Part shown: piece after piece, positions 7,387-16,527 of the stretch
Layout: each line of letters starts with the position of its first letter
How positions within the stretch are numbered: the first letter of the stretch is position 1
Assembly (NCBI GenBank): GCA_031266805.1
Contig: JAISAH010000044.1
Coordinates: 1-59,478 of the forward strand
Direction of reading: 5' to 3'
Source of the DNA: Gracilibacteraceae bacterium
GTDB taxonomy: Bacteria; Bacillota; Desulfitobacteriia; Desulfitobacteriales; Syntrophobotulaceae
Length of the DNA stretch: 59,478 nt
The notes under the pieces: model-generated
The model's database searches: none
What the model was told of the DNA's origin: nothing
Seen by the model: only the letters and a program-made list of their open reading frames with translations
Program-made: the position numbers and the translations under genes

Positions 7387-8080
7387 GGTAAACCTCCCTG
7401 TATATATCTTCCAGCGAGCAGCCGCGTTCCGCCGTCATTTCGCTCACCGGGCCGGAAAGAACGGTGATCCCGTTGTCGATAAAAACCGCTTCGTCGATGA
7501 CGCTTTCCAAATCATCCACCAAATGGCTCGTGACAAAAATGACTCGGTCTTCCCGCCGTTCTTTTTTGATCATATCCAGAACGATGTCGCGGAGGACCAC
7601 GTCGATCCCGTTCAGCGGCTCGTCCAGCAAAACCACGCCGGCCCCGCGGCTGAACGCCAGCACCAGTTTGAGTCCGGCCCGCATACCGGTGGAAAGGTCG
7701 CGCACTCTCATCTCCGGGGTCAGATTGAACAGCGGCAGGTAAAGACGGCATTTTTCCCGCGCGAAATCCGGGAACATATCCGCGAAATAATCCATGACCC
7801 CTTTGACGCGCATGACGGCGTACAGATATTCCTCCGTGGACATGAAGGAAACTTTGGCTTTGGTGCGCGGTCCGGGGGAGAGCCCGTACAGAAGTATCCC
7901 GCCGGAAGTCGCTTTAACGAGCCCGGCCGTTATTTTCAAAAACGTGGTCTTTCCGCTGCCGTTTGGCCCGAGCAACCCTATGACCCGGCCGCCGCGGGCC
8001 GCTATGTTAAAATTTTCCAGCGCGTGTTTCGCTCCGTAATGCTTGGTCAGGTTTTTCGCGGTTAAAATCGGCGTACTCAT
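7370..8080 (-). CDS. ABC transporter ATP-binding protein
   Basis: A 236-residue ATPase. Walker A is GLLGPNGSGKTTFLK (about 34-48), the signature reads DLSTGMRAGLKL and Walker B is GVVLLDEPLNGID. The signature LSTGM departs from the usual LSGGQ, as in several ABC-2 exporters. The ATG at 8080 overlaps the lgt stop by four bases (ATGA), which fixes the start. With the next gene it forms an exporter of unknown substrate. The frame is open further upstream but that part only reads lgt out of frame. Confidence 0.9.
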   Translation of the reverse strand: MSTPILTAKNLTKHYGAKHALENFNIAARGGRVIGLLGPNGSGKTTFLKITAGLVKATSGGILLYGLSPGPRTKAKVSFMSTEEYLYAVMRVKGVMDYFADMFPDFAREKCRLYLPLFNLTPEMRVRDLSTGMRAGLKLVLAFSRGAGVVLLDEPLNGIDVVLRDIVLDMIKKERREDRVIFVTSHLVDDLESVIDEAVFIDNGITVLSGPVSEMTAERGCSLEDIYREVYRGKIN

Positions 8081-8967
8081 GTATTTCCTCTCTTGCTCCG
8101 TCCGCTCCGTCCGCGCCACAAGCCGAATAAACCCAGGGCGATGAATACGGCGGACAACACCTGAGAAACAGGGATCTGCGTGAGCGGGATGAGCAATTGA
8201 TCCGTGCGCAGGCCCTCGATCCAGAAACGGCCGCTCCCCTCGCCGACGAAATAAAGGAACATGATTTCGCCGGTGAAAACCTTGTGCCGGCGCCAGAAAA
8301 TGAGAAACAACAGCAGGGCGAGATTCCACAGCCCCTCATACAGAAAAGTCGGATGCACAGAAATATACGCTTCGCCCGCGTACAAAACGGGATGGGCCAG
8401 CATATCTTCCGCCAGACCGGGTGAAATCATGCCCGGCGGCACGATGGCCCGGCGGAATTGCATGGCCGTAAAGCCGTCTGTATAGCCGCCAAAGGCCTCG
8501 GCGTTAAAAAAATTGCCCCAGCGGCCGATAATCTGCCCGACCAGAAGCCCGCAGGCGGCGTAGTCGGCTAGGTAAAAAAAAGACAACCGCCGCCGCCGGG
8601 TAAAAAGCAGCATGGCCAGCGCGCCGCCCAGCACGGCGCCGAACACGGCCAAACCGCCTTCGCGCAGATTGAAGATGTTGAGAAGACCGTTTTTGTAACT
8701 ATCCCAGGAAAAGACGACATAATAGGCGCGGGCGCCGATTAGGCCAAATATAACGCCCCAGACGGCAAAATCAAACATCACGTCCGCTTTTTCGCCGTCC
8801 CGGCGCATGAGGGTCTGCGCCGTCAGCAGACCGCAGAGCATACCGAGCGCCATCGTCACCCCGTAATAATAGACCGTAAAACCGAACACATCAAAACCGC
8901 GGGGCAAATGCCTGATCACAATGCCGAGATGAGGAAAAACCACATCGGGCGCAAAGCTTAACTCCAT
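8077..8967 (-). CDS. lgt: Prolipoprotein diacylglyceryl transferase
   Basis: A 296-residue Lgt that transfers diacylglycerol from phosphatidylglycerol to the lipobox cysteine of prelipoproteins. The family signature GRWGNFFNAEAFG (about residues 149-161) and the HPTFLYEGLWN motif are present, together with about seven membrane segments. GGAGG lies six bases before the ATG. It is followed directly by the ABC exporter genes. A lipoprotein that would use Lgt, the VanY-type protein, lies at 58.5 kb. Confidence 0.93.
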   Translation of the reverse strand: MELSFAPDVVFPHLGIVIRHLPRGFDVFGFTVYYYGVTMALGMLCGLLTAQTLMRRDGEKADVMFDFAVWGVIFGLIGARAYYVVFSWDSYKNGLLNIFNLREGGLAVFGAVLGGALAMLLFTRRRRLSFFYLADYAACGLLVGQIIGRWGNFFNAEAFGGYTDGFTAMQFRRAIVPPGMISPGLAEDMLAHPVLYAGEAYISVHPTFLYEGLWNLALLLFLIFWRRHKVFTGEIMFLYFVGEGSGRFWIEGLRTDQLLIPLTQIPVSQVLSAVFIALGLFGLWRGRSGRSKRGNT

Positions 8968-9090
8968 AGACGGCCTCCAAACCTTTTGCGGACAGATTCG
9001 CCAAACAGGCAGGAAATCCTGCTTTGACAGAGAATTACTTCAAGGTCAGACGCGAGTTAGCCTAAATCAACTAATGTCTTCGGAGGATTT

Positions 9091-9753
9091 ATGACAAATA
9101 TAGAACGTTTCAACAACCAGAGCCTGCCGGAAGAGATTTTTAACAGCGTCGCTCACGGGCTGGGTGTCATTTCCGCGACGGGGGGGACCGCCGTCCTTAT
9201 AGTTTTCGCCTGTTGGAGCCGCGCCGCCGTGAATATCGTCAGCAGCGCCGTTTATGGGTTTACGCTCGTGTTTTTGTTTGCCATGTCCACGCTTTATCAC
9301 GCATTCACAAACCGGCGCGTAAAAAAAGTATTCCAGGTGCTTGATCATTGCTCGATTTTCCTGCTCATTCTCGGTACTTACACTCCTATTTGCCTTTCGC
9401 TCATCGGCGGGCGGACGGGCTGGCTGTTATGGGGCTTTAACGCCGCGCTCACAGTCGCCGGCATCACGGCCAACGCCGTCAATCTGCGCCGCTGGCACCG
9501 CCTGAGCCTTGTTCTCTATTTGTTCATGGGCTGGTCCGTCGTCGTCGCCATCAAACCCATCATGGCTCTGCTGTCCGGCGGCGCGTTTTACTGGCTGCTG
9601 GGCGGCGGGCTTTGCTACTCCGTCGGCGTTTTATTCTATGTGGCGAAAAAACCGCGGTTTATGCACGCGATCTGGCATATTTTTGTTTTGGCCGGCGCCG
9701 TGCTGCATTATTTCTTTACCCTGTTTTATGTGATAATGCCCAAAGCGATTTAG
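9091..9753 (+). CDS. Hemolysin III / PAQR family membrane protein
   Basis: A 220-residue, seven-segment membrane protein. Conserved PAQR/YqfA features are NSVAHGLGV near the N-terminus, STLYHAFTNRRVKKVFQVLDH and HAIWHIFVLAGAVLHYF; the histidines would bind a metal ion in this hydrolase-like superfamily. GGAG precedes the ATG by six bases. The 123 bases upstream contain a short palindrome (GCAGGAAATCCTGC) and TTGACA but no clear -10. It converges on metH with a four-base overlap of the stop codons. The physiological role of bacterial members is poorly defined. Confidence 0.85.
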   Translation: MTNIERFNNQSLPEEIFNSVAHGLGVISATGGTAVLIVFACWSRAAVNIVSSAVYGFTLVFLFAMSTLYHAFTNRRVKKVFQVLDHCSIFLLILGTYTPICLSLIGGRTGWLLWGFNAALTVAGITANAVNLRRWHRLSLVLYLFMGWSVVVAIKPIMALLSGGAFYWLLGGGLCYSVGVLFYVAKKPRFMHAIWHIFVLAGAVLHYFFTLFYVIMPKAI

Positions 9754-12155
9754 GATTTCGATTTGGCAAAAACCCGGCGGGCGATATCGACCCCCGCTTT
9801 GGCGTCGCGGGCGTGAAAATCCGCGCCTATTTCCCGCGCGTACTCCGGCGTCAGCACCGCGCCGCCCACCATCACCTGACAGTCCAGACCGGCGGCCCGC
9901 AATTGGCGGATGGTTTCCGCCATGCTGGGCAAAGTCGTCGTCATCAGGGCGGAAAGCCCGACCAGCGGCGCTCCCGAGCGGCGCGCCTCCTCTACGACTT
10001 CCGCCGGCGGCGTGTTGCGGCCTAGATCCCTGACTTTATATCCATAATTTTCCAACAATATCTTCGCTATATTCTTGCCTATATCGTGGATGTCGCCGTA
10101 TACGGTGGCCAGCACCACCGTGCCTTTATCCCGTACTGTCCCGCCCGTCTCCGTCAGGCGTTCGCCCAGAACGGCAAAAGCGCTCTGAGCCGCCTGAGCC
10201 GCCGCGATGAGCTGCGGCAGGAAAAACCGGCCCGATTCAAACGCCGCGCCGACTTCATCCAGCGCCGGGATGAGAATGGCGTTGATGATCTCTATCGCGG
10301 CCATATTTTGAACGAGCGCGGCCGCCCGTCCGGCTTCGTCTTTCAGACCGCGGGTCACCGCCCGGCGCAGCGTTTCTTCGGCGGAAGCGCCGTCAGACTC
10401 GGACGGCGGCGCGGGCCGTTCGGCGGTCTCCCCCTCAAAACGGGCGATAAAAGCCGCCGCGTCCCGGTCTCCCCGCAGCAGCGTCCGGGCGGCAAAAACC
10501 GTATCCATCATCGCCCGGTCGCCGGGGTTCATGATCGGCAGATCCAGACCCCGGCCAAGCGCCATGGAGAGAAAAGTCCTGTTGATCAGCGGTCTTTCCG
10601 GCAGTCCGAACGATATGTTGGACACGCCCAGCAGAGTTTTGAGCCCCAGATTTTCCCGGACGGCGGCCAGCGCCCGCAGCGTTTCCTCCGCTCCGTCCGG
10701 TTCGGCGGAAACCGTAAGCGTCAGACAGTCGATGTAAACATCCCGGGCGGGGATGCCGCAGGCCAGCGCGCGCTCCAAAATACGGGCGGCGATAGCCACG
10801 CGTTCCGCCGCCGCGGCCGGGATGCCGCGCTCATCCAGCGTCAGGCCGACCACCGCCGCCCCGTAGCGGCGCGCCAGCGGCAAAATCCGGGTCAGCGCTG
10901 TTTCGTCGCCGCTGACGGAATTGATAATCGCCTTACCGTGGCAGAGACGCAATCCCGCTTCTATGACCTCCGGGTCGGTGGAGTCGATCTGCAGCGGCGC
11001 GTCCGTCACGCTTTGCAGGGCTTTGACCACGCGCTTCATCGTCTCTTTTTCGTCGATACCGGGCGTTCCGACGTTGACGTCGAGGATATCGGCCCCGTCC
11101 CGGCATTGCTTCATGGCTTCGCTGAGGATAAAATCCGTGTCGCGGTTCAGCAGAGCCTCTTTAAGCTTTTTTTTGCCTGTGGGGTTGATCCTTTCCCCGA
11201 TAACGCGTATGCCGTCCAGAGCCACGACCTTCGTCGCGCTGCACACCGCCGCCGGCGGGGCCGCCGCCCGCGGCGTCCAGGGCCGGTCCCCCAGCTCCGC
11301 GCGCAGGGCCCGGATGGCCTCCGGGGTCGTGCCGCAGCAGCCGCCCAGCACCTGCGCCCCCAATTCCGTCAGGCGGCTGAGCCGCGCCGCGAACTCCGCC
11401 GCCGACAGGCTGTAACCCCCGCCGCCCGGATCGGGCAGCCCGGCGTTCGGCTTGACCACGAGAGGCAAATGCGTCCAACGGGCGAATTCCTCTACTATGG
11501 CCGCCGCCTCCTCCGGCCCGAGCGAGCAGTTGAGACCGAGAGCCGAGACGCCGAGCCCCGTCAGAGTCAGAGCGGCGGCGGCGGCGCTGACGCCGGTGAA
11601 CGTGCGGCCACCCGCTTCAAACGACATCGTGGCGATAACGGGCAGATCGCTGTTTTCTCGCACGGCAAGGACGGCGGCCCGCATTTCCCCGAGATCGGTC
11701 ATCGTCTCCACCGCGGCGAGGTCGGCGCCGGCCGCCGCGCCAGCCAATACCTGCTCTTTGAATATCGCGTAGGCCGTTTCAAAGGACATCGTCCCCAGCG
11801 GCTCCAGCAATTCACCCAACGGCCCGATGTCCAAGGCGACAAGCGCCCGCCCGCCCGCGGCTTCTCGCGCCAGACGCACGCCGGCCGTCACCGTTTCCCG
11901 CACCGCCGCGCTTATATCCGCACCGTCCGGCAAAACGCTCCCGAATTTACAGGCGCTGGCGCCGAAAGTATTCGCGTACAGCACCTGCGCGCCGGCGGCG
12001 GCATAATCGCGGTGGATGGCGGCTATGCGTTCCGGCGCCGTTATATTGAGAAGTTCCGGCATTTCGCCCGGCTTCAGACCGTTCCGCTGCAGGACGGTGC
12101 CCATCGCCCCGTCCAGAAGCACATAGCCTTGTTCCAGCAACCGTTGAAAACTCAT
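9750..12155 (-). CDS. metH: Cobalamin-dependent methionine synthase, three-domain form
   Basis: About 801 residues: a homocysteine-binding barrel (1-300; zinc ligands in LNCSLG and GGCCGTTPE), a pterin-binding barrel (about 315-560; RINPTGKKKLKE) and a B12 module (about 595-801; GDIHDIGKN, with the cobalt-coordinating histidine near 689). It methylates homocysteine using methyltetrahydrofolate. The C-terminal SAM-dependent reactivation domain of E. coli MetH is absent, as in many anaerobes, so a separate reactivation protein is expected. The ATG at 12155 follows GAGGTG by a few bases and is preferred over the one at 12170. It lies 22 bases after rnhB-yraN. Confidence 0.92.
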   Translation of the reverse strand: MSFQRLLEQGYVLLDGAMGTVLQRNGLKPGEMPELLNITAPERIAAIHRDYAAAGAQVLYANTFGASACKFGSVLPDGADISAAVRETVTAGVRLAREAAGGRALVALDIGPLGELLEPLGTMSFETAYAIFKEQVLAGAAAGADLAAVETMTDLGEMRAAVLAVRENSDLPVIATMSFEAGGRTFTGVSAAAAALTLTGLGVSALGLNCSLGPEEAAAIVEEFARWTHLPLVVKPNAGLPDPGGGGYSLSAAEFAARLSRLTELGAQVLGGCCGTTPEAIRALRAELGDRPWTPRAAAPPAAVCSATKVVALDGIRVIGERINPTGKKKLKEALLNRDTDFILSEAMKQCRDGADILDVNVGTPGIDEKETMKRVVKALQSVTDAPLQIDSTDPEVIEAGLRLCHGKAIINSVSGDETALTRILPLARRYGAAVVGLTLDERGIPAAAAERVAIAARILERALACGIPARDVYIDCLTLTVSAEPDGAEETLRALAAVRENLGLKTLLGVSNISFGLPERPLINRTFLSMALGRGLDLPIMNPGDRAMMDTVFAARTLLRGDRDAAAFIARFEGETAERPAPPSESDGASAEETLRRAVTRGLKDEAGRAAALVQNMAAIEIINAILIPALDEVGAAFESGRFFLPQLIAAAQAAQSAFAVLGERLTETGGTVRDKGTVVLATVYGDIHDIGKNIAKILLENYGYKVRDLGRNTPPAEVVEEARRSGAPLVGLSALMTTTLPSMAETIRQLRAAGLDCQVMVGGAVLTPEYAREIGADFHARDAKAGVDIARRVFAKSKS

Positions 12156-12177
12156 GTGCACCTCAAGCATTTTCTAG

Positions 12178-13164
12178 TCATATACGAAGGCCTTTTAACC
12201 ATTCCGTCACCGTTTCCGCGCCGCGCCGCTCCACGGTCACGGCGTCAAAACGCATAGCGGGCCATTCCTCATAGTTTTTTTCTTTCAGGTAACACAAGGC
12301 CGTGAATTCCATCTTTTTCAGCTTGGCGGGCGTCAAATTTTCCGCCGCCCGGCCGCTCCGGCTGGAGAGACGGGTTTTGACCTCGATAAAAGCGAGCGTT
12401 TCCCCGTCTTGGGCGATGATGTCTATTTCGCCGCCGCGCGCGCGATAATTGCGCTCGAGTATGGATAAACCGGCCGCGCGCAGATATTCGGTGGCGATGC
12501 TCTCCCCGCGCGTCCCGAGATCTTTCGTCTCTTTGTCCGGCGGCGCGTCCGCAAAAAGGCTCCCAGCCTCCGCCAGCCGCACCGGCGCGAAACTCCGCCG
12601 GTGCTCAAGGCAGGGTCCGTGAGCGGCCAGCGCTTGCAGATGGACTTTTGTGCCATAGCCTTTATGCCGGTCAAACCCGTAGAGCGGGTAAATCTGGTGC
12701 AATCGGGTCATATAAGCGTCTCGTTCCACTTTGGCTAAAATCGAGGCGGCGGCTATGCTGGCGCATATCCCGTCCCCGCCGATCAGCGCGCGCTGCGGCA
12801 CGGCGAGGGCCAAACGGTCCCGGCCGTCGATCAGCACATAGTCCGGCGGCGGATCCAAGGCGCCCAGCGCGCGCGTCATAGCCAATTTAGCCGCCTGCAG
12901 TATGTTCAAAGAGTCGATCTCCGCGGCGTCGGCCCAGCCCACGGCCCACGAAACAGCGCCCGCCCGTATTTCGGCGTTCAGACGCTCTCTTTGCCCGGCG
13001 CTCAGTTTTTTCGAGTCGTTCAGGGCGCTCGGGTCATAATCCGGCGGCAGCACGCACGCTCCGGCCGTCACCGGTCCGGCTAACGGGCCGCGCCCGGCCT
13101 CGTCCACTCCCGCCACCGCGGCAAATCCCTGCTGCCGCAGCAAATTTTCCGCCGCAAAATCCAT
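12178..13164 (-). CDS. rnhB: RNase HII - YraN (UPF0102) fusion protein
   Basis: Two domains in one 328-residue frame. Residues 1-205 are RNase HII (GVDEAGRGPLAGPV with catalytic Asp-Glu, DGRD, AAASILAKVERD), which removes RNA from RNA-DNA hybrids. Residues about 215-328 are YraN, a PD-(D/E)XK-fold protein (LGTRGESIATEYLRAAG, GEIDIIAQDG, FIEVKTR). In many genomes these are separate neighbours; here no stop or frameshift separates them. YraN's nuclease-like residues are intact, so the fused protein may couple two nucleic-acid activities. It follows rbgA by nine bases. Confidence 0.92.
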   Translation of the reverse strand: MDFAAENLLRQQGFAAVAGVDEAGRGPLAGPVTAGACVLPPDYDPSALNDSKKLSAGQRERLNAEIRAGAVSWAVGWADAAEIDSLNILQAAKLAMTRALGALDPPPDYVLIDGRDRLALAVPQRALIGGDGICASIAAASILAKVERDAYMTRLHQIYPLYGFDRHKGYGTKVHLQALAAHGPCLEHRRSFAPVRLAEAGSLFADAPPDKETKDLGTRGESIATEYLRAAGLSILERNYRARGGEIDIIAQDGETLAFIEVKTRLSSRSGRAAENLTPAKLKKMEFTALCYLKEKNYEEWPAMRFDAVTVERRGAETVTEWLKGLRI

Positions 13165-13173
13165 ATATTCCCC

Positions 13174-13992
13174 TTAATCCAAGGTGACCCTGCCGATTTT
13201 TCCCGCCCGGAACTCCTTGAGCAGAGTCTGGGCCGTCCGGAGCGTATCCACTTCCCCTCCGCGCGTCAGGCAGCCGCGGCGTCGGCCGACGCTATCCAGG
13301 CTGTCGGCGGGCGGCTCGCCGCCGTAGCAGGCCCGCAGCCGGTCGGAGTAATGCCGGCGGAGAAAACGCAGGAGCCACTCCGCCAATTCCTCCGTGTCAA
13401 AAACTTCGTCCCGGATCGCTCCTGTCGCCGCCAGCTTGCGCCCTGTTTCCTCATCCTCGAATTTTGGCCACAGTATTCCCGGCGTGTCCAGCAATTCCAG
13501 GCGGTCGCGCAGTTTTATCCATTGAGGGCCGCGGGTCACTCCGGGCTTATTGCCGGTTTTAGCCTGCGCCCCCCCGGTCAGGCGGTTGATCAAAGATGAT
13601 TTACCAATATTTGGAATACCAACCACCATGATCCGCCAGGGCTTGGGGCGAAGACCGCGAGCCCGGTCTTTTTCCCGGCGCGCGCATAGCAATTTATCCA
13701 GCGCCGGCGCGATGCGACCTATGCCCTGTCCGGTGGCCGCGCTCGTCTCCAGCGCCGGATATTCGCCGCCCAGACCCGCCGTCCAAGCTTGCAGTCGGCC
13801 GGGGTCGGCCAGATCCGCCTTGTTGAGAATGAGCAGTCTGGGCTTGCCCCGCAGCATTTCCCGCAAAAGCGGACTGCGGCTGCTGTCCGGCGCGCGGGCG
13901 TCCGCCAGCTCCAGCACGGCGTCCATCCACGACAGCTGCTCTGTGATTTTATGGCCGGTTTTCGCCATATGGCCGGGATACCATTGAATCAT
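13174..13992 (-). CDS. rbgA: Ribosome biogenesis GTPase RbgA (YlqF)
   Basis: A 272-residue circularly permuted GTPase: G4 (NKADL, about residue 57) comes before G1 (GIPNIGKSS, about 125) and G3 (DTPG). The N-terminus QWYPGHMAKT is diagnostic for YlqF/RbgA, which assists late 50S subunit assembly. The order rplS, rbgA, rnhB, yraN is conserved in Firmicutes, so this is part of a translation operon driven by the rplS promoter. The gap to rplS is 20 bases. Confidence 0.94.
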   Translation of the reverse strand: MIQWYPGHMAKTGHKITEQLSWMDAVLELADARAPDSSRSPLLREMLRGKPRLLILNKADLADPGRLQAWTAGLGGEYPALETSAATGQGIGRIAPALDKLLCARREKDRARGLRPKPWRIMVVGIPNIGKSSLINRLTGGAQAKTGNKPGVTRGPQWIKLRDRLELLDTPGILWPKFEDEETGRKLAATGAIRDEVFDTEELAEWLLRFLRRHYSDRLRACYGGEPPADSLDSVGRRRGCLTRGGEVDTLRTAQTLLKEFRAGKIGRVTLD

Positions 13993-14012
13993 TGGATCAT
14001 TCTAGGGAATCT

Positions 14013-14354
14013 CTAGCGCCGTTCGCGGATACGAGCCGCTTTGCCGGAAAGCCCGCGCAGATAGTAAAGTTTGGCTCTGCGCACAATGCCCCGGCGCACC
14101 AGTTCCAGCCGGTCGATCCTAGGCGAGTGCAGCGGAAACGTCCTTTCCACCCCGACGCCGTTCGTGACGCGGCGCACGGTAAAAGTTTCCCGTAGCCCGT
14201 CCCCTCGTCTTTTGATCACCACGCCTTCAAAAACCTGAATGCGCTCACGCGAGCCTTCGACGATTCTAACATGTACTTTCAGCGTGTCGCCGGGCCGGAA
14301 AATCGGTATATCTTTTTTCATCTGCTCTTCTTCAATCAAACGGATATAATCCAT
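14013..14354 (-). CDS. rplS: 50S ribosomal protein L19
   Basis: A 113-residue L19, normal length. [40 protein letters not shown] and the basic tail are family landmarks; L19 sits at the 30S-50S interface. AAGGAGGGG lies seven bases before the ATG at 14354, which fixes the start although the frame is open upstream. It heads the rplS-rbgA-rnhB/yraN(-metH) unit and has its own promoter. The usual upstream neighbours rimM and trmD are absent here. Confidence 0.96.
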   Translation of the reverse strand: MDYIRLIEEEQMKKDIPIFRPGDTLKVHVRIVEGSRERIQVFEGVVIKRRGDGLRETFTVRRVTNGVGVERTFPLHSPRIDRLELVRRGIVRRAKLYYLRGLSGKAARIRERR

Positions 14355-14388
14355 AAGGTTCCCCTCCTTCCCCCTGCGAATATCATAC

Positions 14389-14417
14389 ATTCTAGCACAG
14401 CGCGAACGGTTGCGCAA
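14389..14417 (-). promoter_or_regulatory. rplS promoter
   Basis: Minus strand TTGCGC (14412-14417), 17 bases and TAGAAT (14389-14394) with an extended -10 TG one base upstream. It lies 35 bases before the rplS ATG, leaving a short untranslated leader. Confidence 0.65.
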
Positions 14418-14506
14418 GACGTATGCCCGGGTGTAAATATAAAAAATGACGGCAAAAAATGATATAATCTCATAATTACCCCCATGTTTTCCAATTGTCA
14501 CACAGC

Positions 14507-14535
14507 TTGACACCTCAATTCTCTCAAAGTATAAT
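14507..14535 (+). promoter_or_regulatory. Consensus promoter upstream of the CapD-like gene
   Basis: TTGACA (14507-14512), a 17-base spacer and TATAAT (14530-14535): a perfect sigma-A consensus. It drives the CapD-like gene, possibly through the short frame at 14579-14638. Confidence 0.85.
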
Positions 14536-14578
14536 ATTTGAGGAAGTTGAATACATTATGACCAATATATGAGGGATC

Positions 14579-14638
14579 ATGGACGATAAAGGGAATTCAA
14601 CGGAAAAGAAGGGCGGCGATAAAAAGTGTCTCGCCTGA
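14579..14638 (+). CDS. Possible 19-residue leader peptide overlapping the next gene's start
   Basis: ATG at 14579, preceded by GAGGG, encodes a Lys/Gly-rich 19-residue peptide (MDDKGNSTEKKGGDKKCLA) whose TGA ends 12 bases inside the CapD-like gene, whose GTG is at 14626. Without it, the long gene has only a weak purine-rich site (AAGAAGGGCGG) before its GTG, so translational coupling is plausible. There is no attenuator-like codon run. The peptide itself may have no function. Confidence 0.35.
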   Translation: MDDKGNSTEKKGGDKKCLA

Positions 14639-16467
14639 AACGTTCCGTACTGCAGGTGTCACTGGATATTTTCCTCATCAATTTCGCGCTGCTGGCCAGT
14701 TTTTATCTGCGGCTGGAAGAACGGCCCGGCGAACTGACCCAGTATCGCCCGACTTATCTGGCGGCGGCGGCGGCCGCTACTTTGCTCATCCCGCTGGTTT
14801 ACCGGTTCTTTGGCCTTTACCGCCGTATCTGGCGTTATGCCAGCATCGGCGAACTGTGGTCGCTGACCGTCGCTTCGACGGCCGGGGTCGGGGCGGTGGT
14901 GGTCATTTTATTCTGTCTCTCTTTTGTCGCGGGCTCCATCCCGGCGATCGGCGCTTTTCGCCGTCTGCCTCATATCGTCAGCGTTCTTTTCTGGCTGTCG
15001 GTCATGCTGCTCACGGGCGGGGCGCGTTTTATCCAGCGGGCTCGCTATCCGCGCGGACCGGCGGCCGGCAAAAAGATCCTGATCATCGGGGCCGGCGACG
15101 CGGGCCTGGTGGCGCTGCGCGAATTGAAAAACGGCGATTATCGCTACGGCCACCCGGTCGGTTTTGTAGACGACGCCCCGGAAAAAAGCGGGCTTATGTT
15201 GCAGGGCGTCCCGGTCCTCGGCTCGCGGCGGGATATCCCGGCCTTGGTGCGCGCGCGGGGAGTGGAGGAGATCATCATCGCGATCCCGTCGGCTTCCGGC
15301 CAGGAATTGCGCGAGATCGCCGATATATGTAAAAAAACGCCGGCGGCGCTGAAAATTTTGCCGGGCGTTTACGATATCCTGAGCGGCAAACTGACTGTCA
15401 GCGCCATCCGCGAAGTCGAAGTGGAAGATTTGCTGGGGCGGGCGCCGGTCGATTTGAATGTGGCGGAAGTCGCGGGCTATCTGAACGGGGGGACTATTCT
15501 GGTCACAGGCGCGGGCGGCTCGATCGGCTCGGAGCTGTGCCGCCAGATTTTGCAATTCGGTCCGCGCCGCGTCATCCTCGGAGGGCACGGTGAAAACAGT
15601 ATTTTCGCTATTCAGCAGGAATTGCAGGGCTCGCCGGTCATAGCCGAAATTTTCGATATCCGTGACGAGCAAAAAGTCCGCCGCGTTTTTGCTGAACACT
15701 CTCCGACCGTCGTTTTTCACGCCGCGGCCCACAAACACGTGCCCTTGATGGAGCATAACCCGGAAGAAGCCATGCTCAGCAACGTCCTCGGCACGCGCTC
15801 TCTGGCGCTGGCCGCCTCTGAAAGCGGGGCGCGCGCGTTTATCATGATCTCGACGGATAAAGCCGTGCATCCCGCCAGCGTCATGGGCGCCTCCAAACGG
15901 ATAGGCGAAATGATCATCCAAGATATGAACGCCCGCTCGGCGACCAAATTCGCCGCCGTGCGCTTTGGCAACGTACTCGGCAGCCGCGGCAGCGTCGTCC
16001 CGACTTTCAAAAGCCAGATCCGGCGCGGCGGGCCCGTGACGGTCACGCACCCGGATATGACCCGTTATTTTATGACGATACCCGAAGCCTGTCAGCTCGT
16101 GATACAGGCGGGGGCGATGGCGGCGGGCGGCGAGGTTTTTGTGCTGGATATGGGGCAACCCGTGCGGATCGTCGATCTGGCCGCGGAACTCATCCGTCTG
16201 TCCGGTTTCGAGCCGAGCGCGGATATTCCGATCGTTTACACCGGCATCCGGCCCGGGGAAAAATTGCATGAGGAACTGCTGACCGAGGAAGAAGGCGCCA
16301 CCGCCACCGGCCACCGCCGGATTTTTGTCGGCCGGCCGAATCATATCGACACGGAGGCGCTTCATTCTTTTGTGGAAAAACTGCGCGCCCGCGGGAGCGT
16401 GATGGAGGAAGAAGAAATTATCGCGGGCATTCGGACTTTGCTGCCGGAGTTCCGCGCGGACGCCTGA
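14626..16467 (+). CDS. Membrane nucleotide-sugar 4,6-dehydratase (CapD/PglF type)
   Basis: 613 residues. Four N-terminal membrane segments (about 10-115) are followed by a CoA-binding-like Rossmann fold (GAGDAG, about 155) and an extended SDR domain (TGAGGSIGSE, about 293). MISTDKAVHPASVMGASKR holds the Ser-Met-Lys active site typical of the WbpM/PglF/CapD group, where Met replaces Tyr. Such enzymes convert UDP-GlcNAc to a 4-keto-6-deoxy sugar for capsule, wall glycan or glycoprotein synthesis. It starts with GTG behind a perfect promoter. No glycosyltransferases are nearby, so the final glycan is unknown. Confidence 0.9.
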   Translation: MSRLKRSVLQVSLDIFLINFALLASFYLRLEERPGELTQYRPTYLAAAAAATLLIPLVYRFFGLYRRIWRYASIGELWSLTVASTAGVGAVVVILFCLSFVAGSIPAIGAFRRLPHIVSVLFWLSVMLLTGGARFIQRARYPRGPAAGKKILIIGAGDAGLVALRELKNGDYRYGHPVGFVDDAPEKSGLMLQGVPVLGSRRDIPALVRARGVEEIIIAIPSASGQELREIADICKKTPAALKILPGVYDILSGKLTVSAIREVEVEDLLGRAPVDLNVAEVAGYLNGGTILVTGAGGSIGSELCRQILQFGPRRVILGGHGENSIFAIQQELQGSPVIAEIFDIRDEQKVRRVFAEHSPTVVFHAAAHKHVPLMEHNPEEAMLSNVLGTRSLALAASESGARAFIMISTDKAVHPASVMGASKRIGEMIIQDMNARSATKFAAVRFGNVLGSRGSVVPTFKSQIRRGGPVTVTHPDMTRYFMTIPEACQLVIQAGAMAAGGEVFVLDMGQPVRIVDLAAELIRLSGFEPSADIPIVYTGIRPGEKLHEELLTEEEGATATGHRRIFVGRPNHIDTEALHSFVEKLRARGSVMEEEEIIAGIRTLLPEFRADA

Positions 16468-16493
16468 TGACAATTTTTACCACATAAACACTA

Positions 16494-16522
16494 TTGACAA
16501 GCCTTTTTTTTTCTGCTAAAAT
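16494..16522 (+). promoter_or_regulatory. trp operon promoter
   Basis: TTGACA (16494-16499), 17 bases and TAAAAT (16517-16522), directly before the T-box leader. Confidence 0.78.
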
Positions 16523-16527
16523 CAAAT

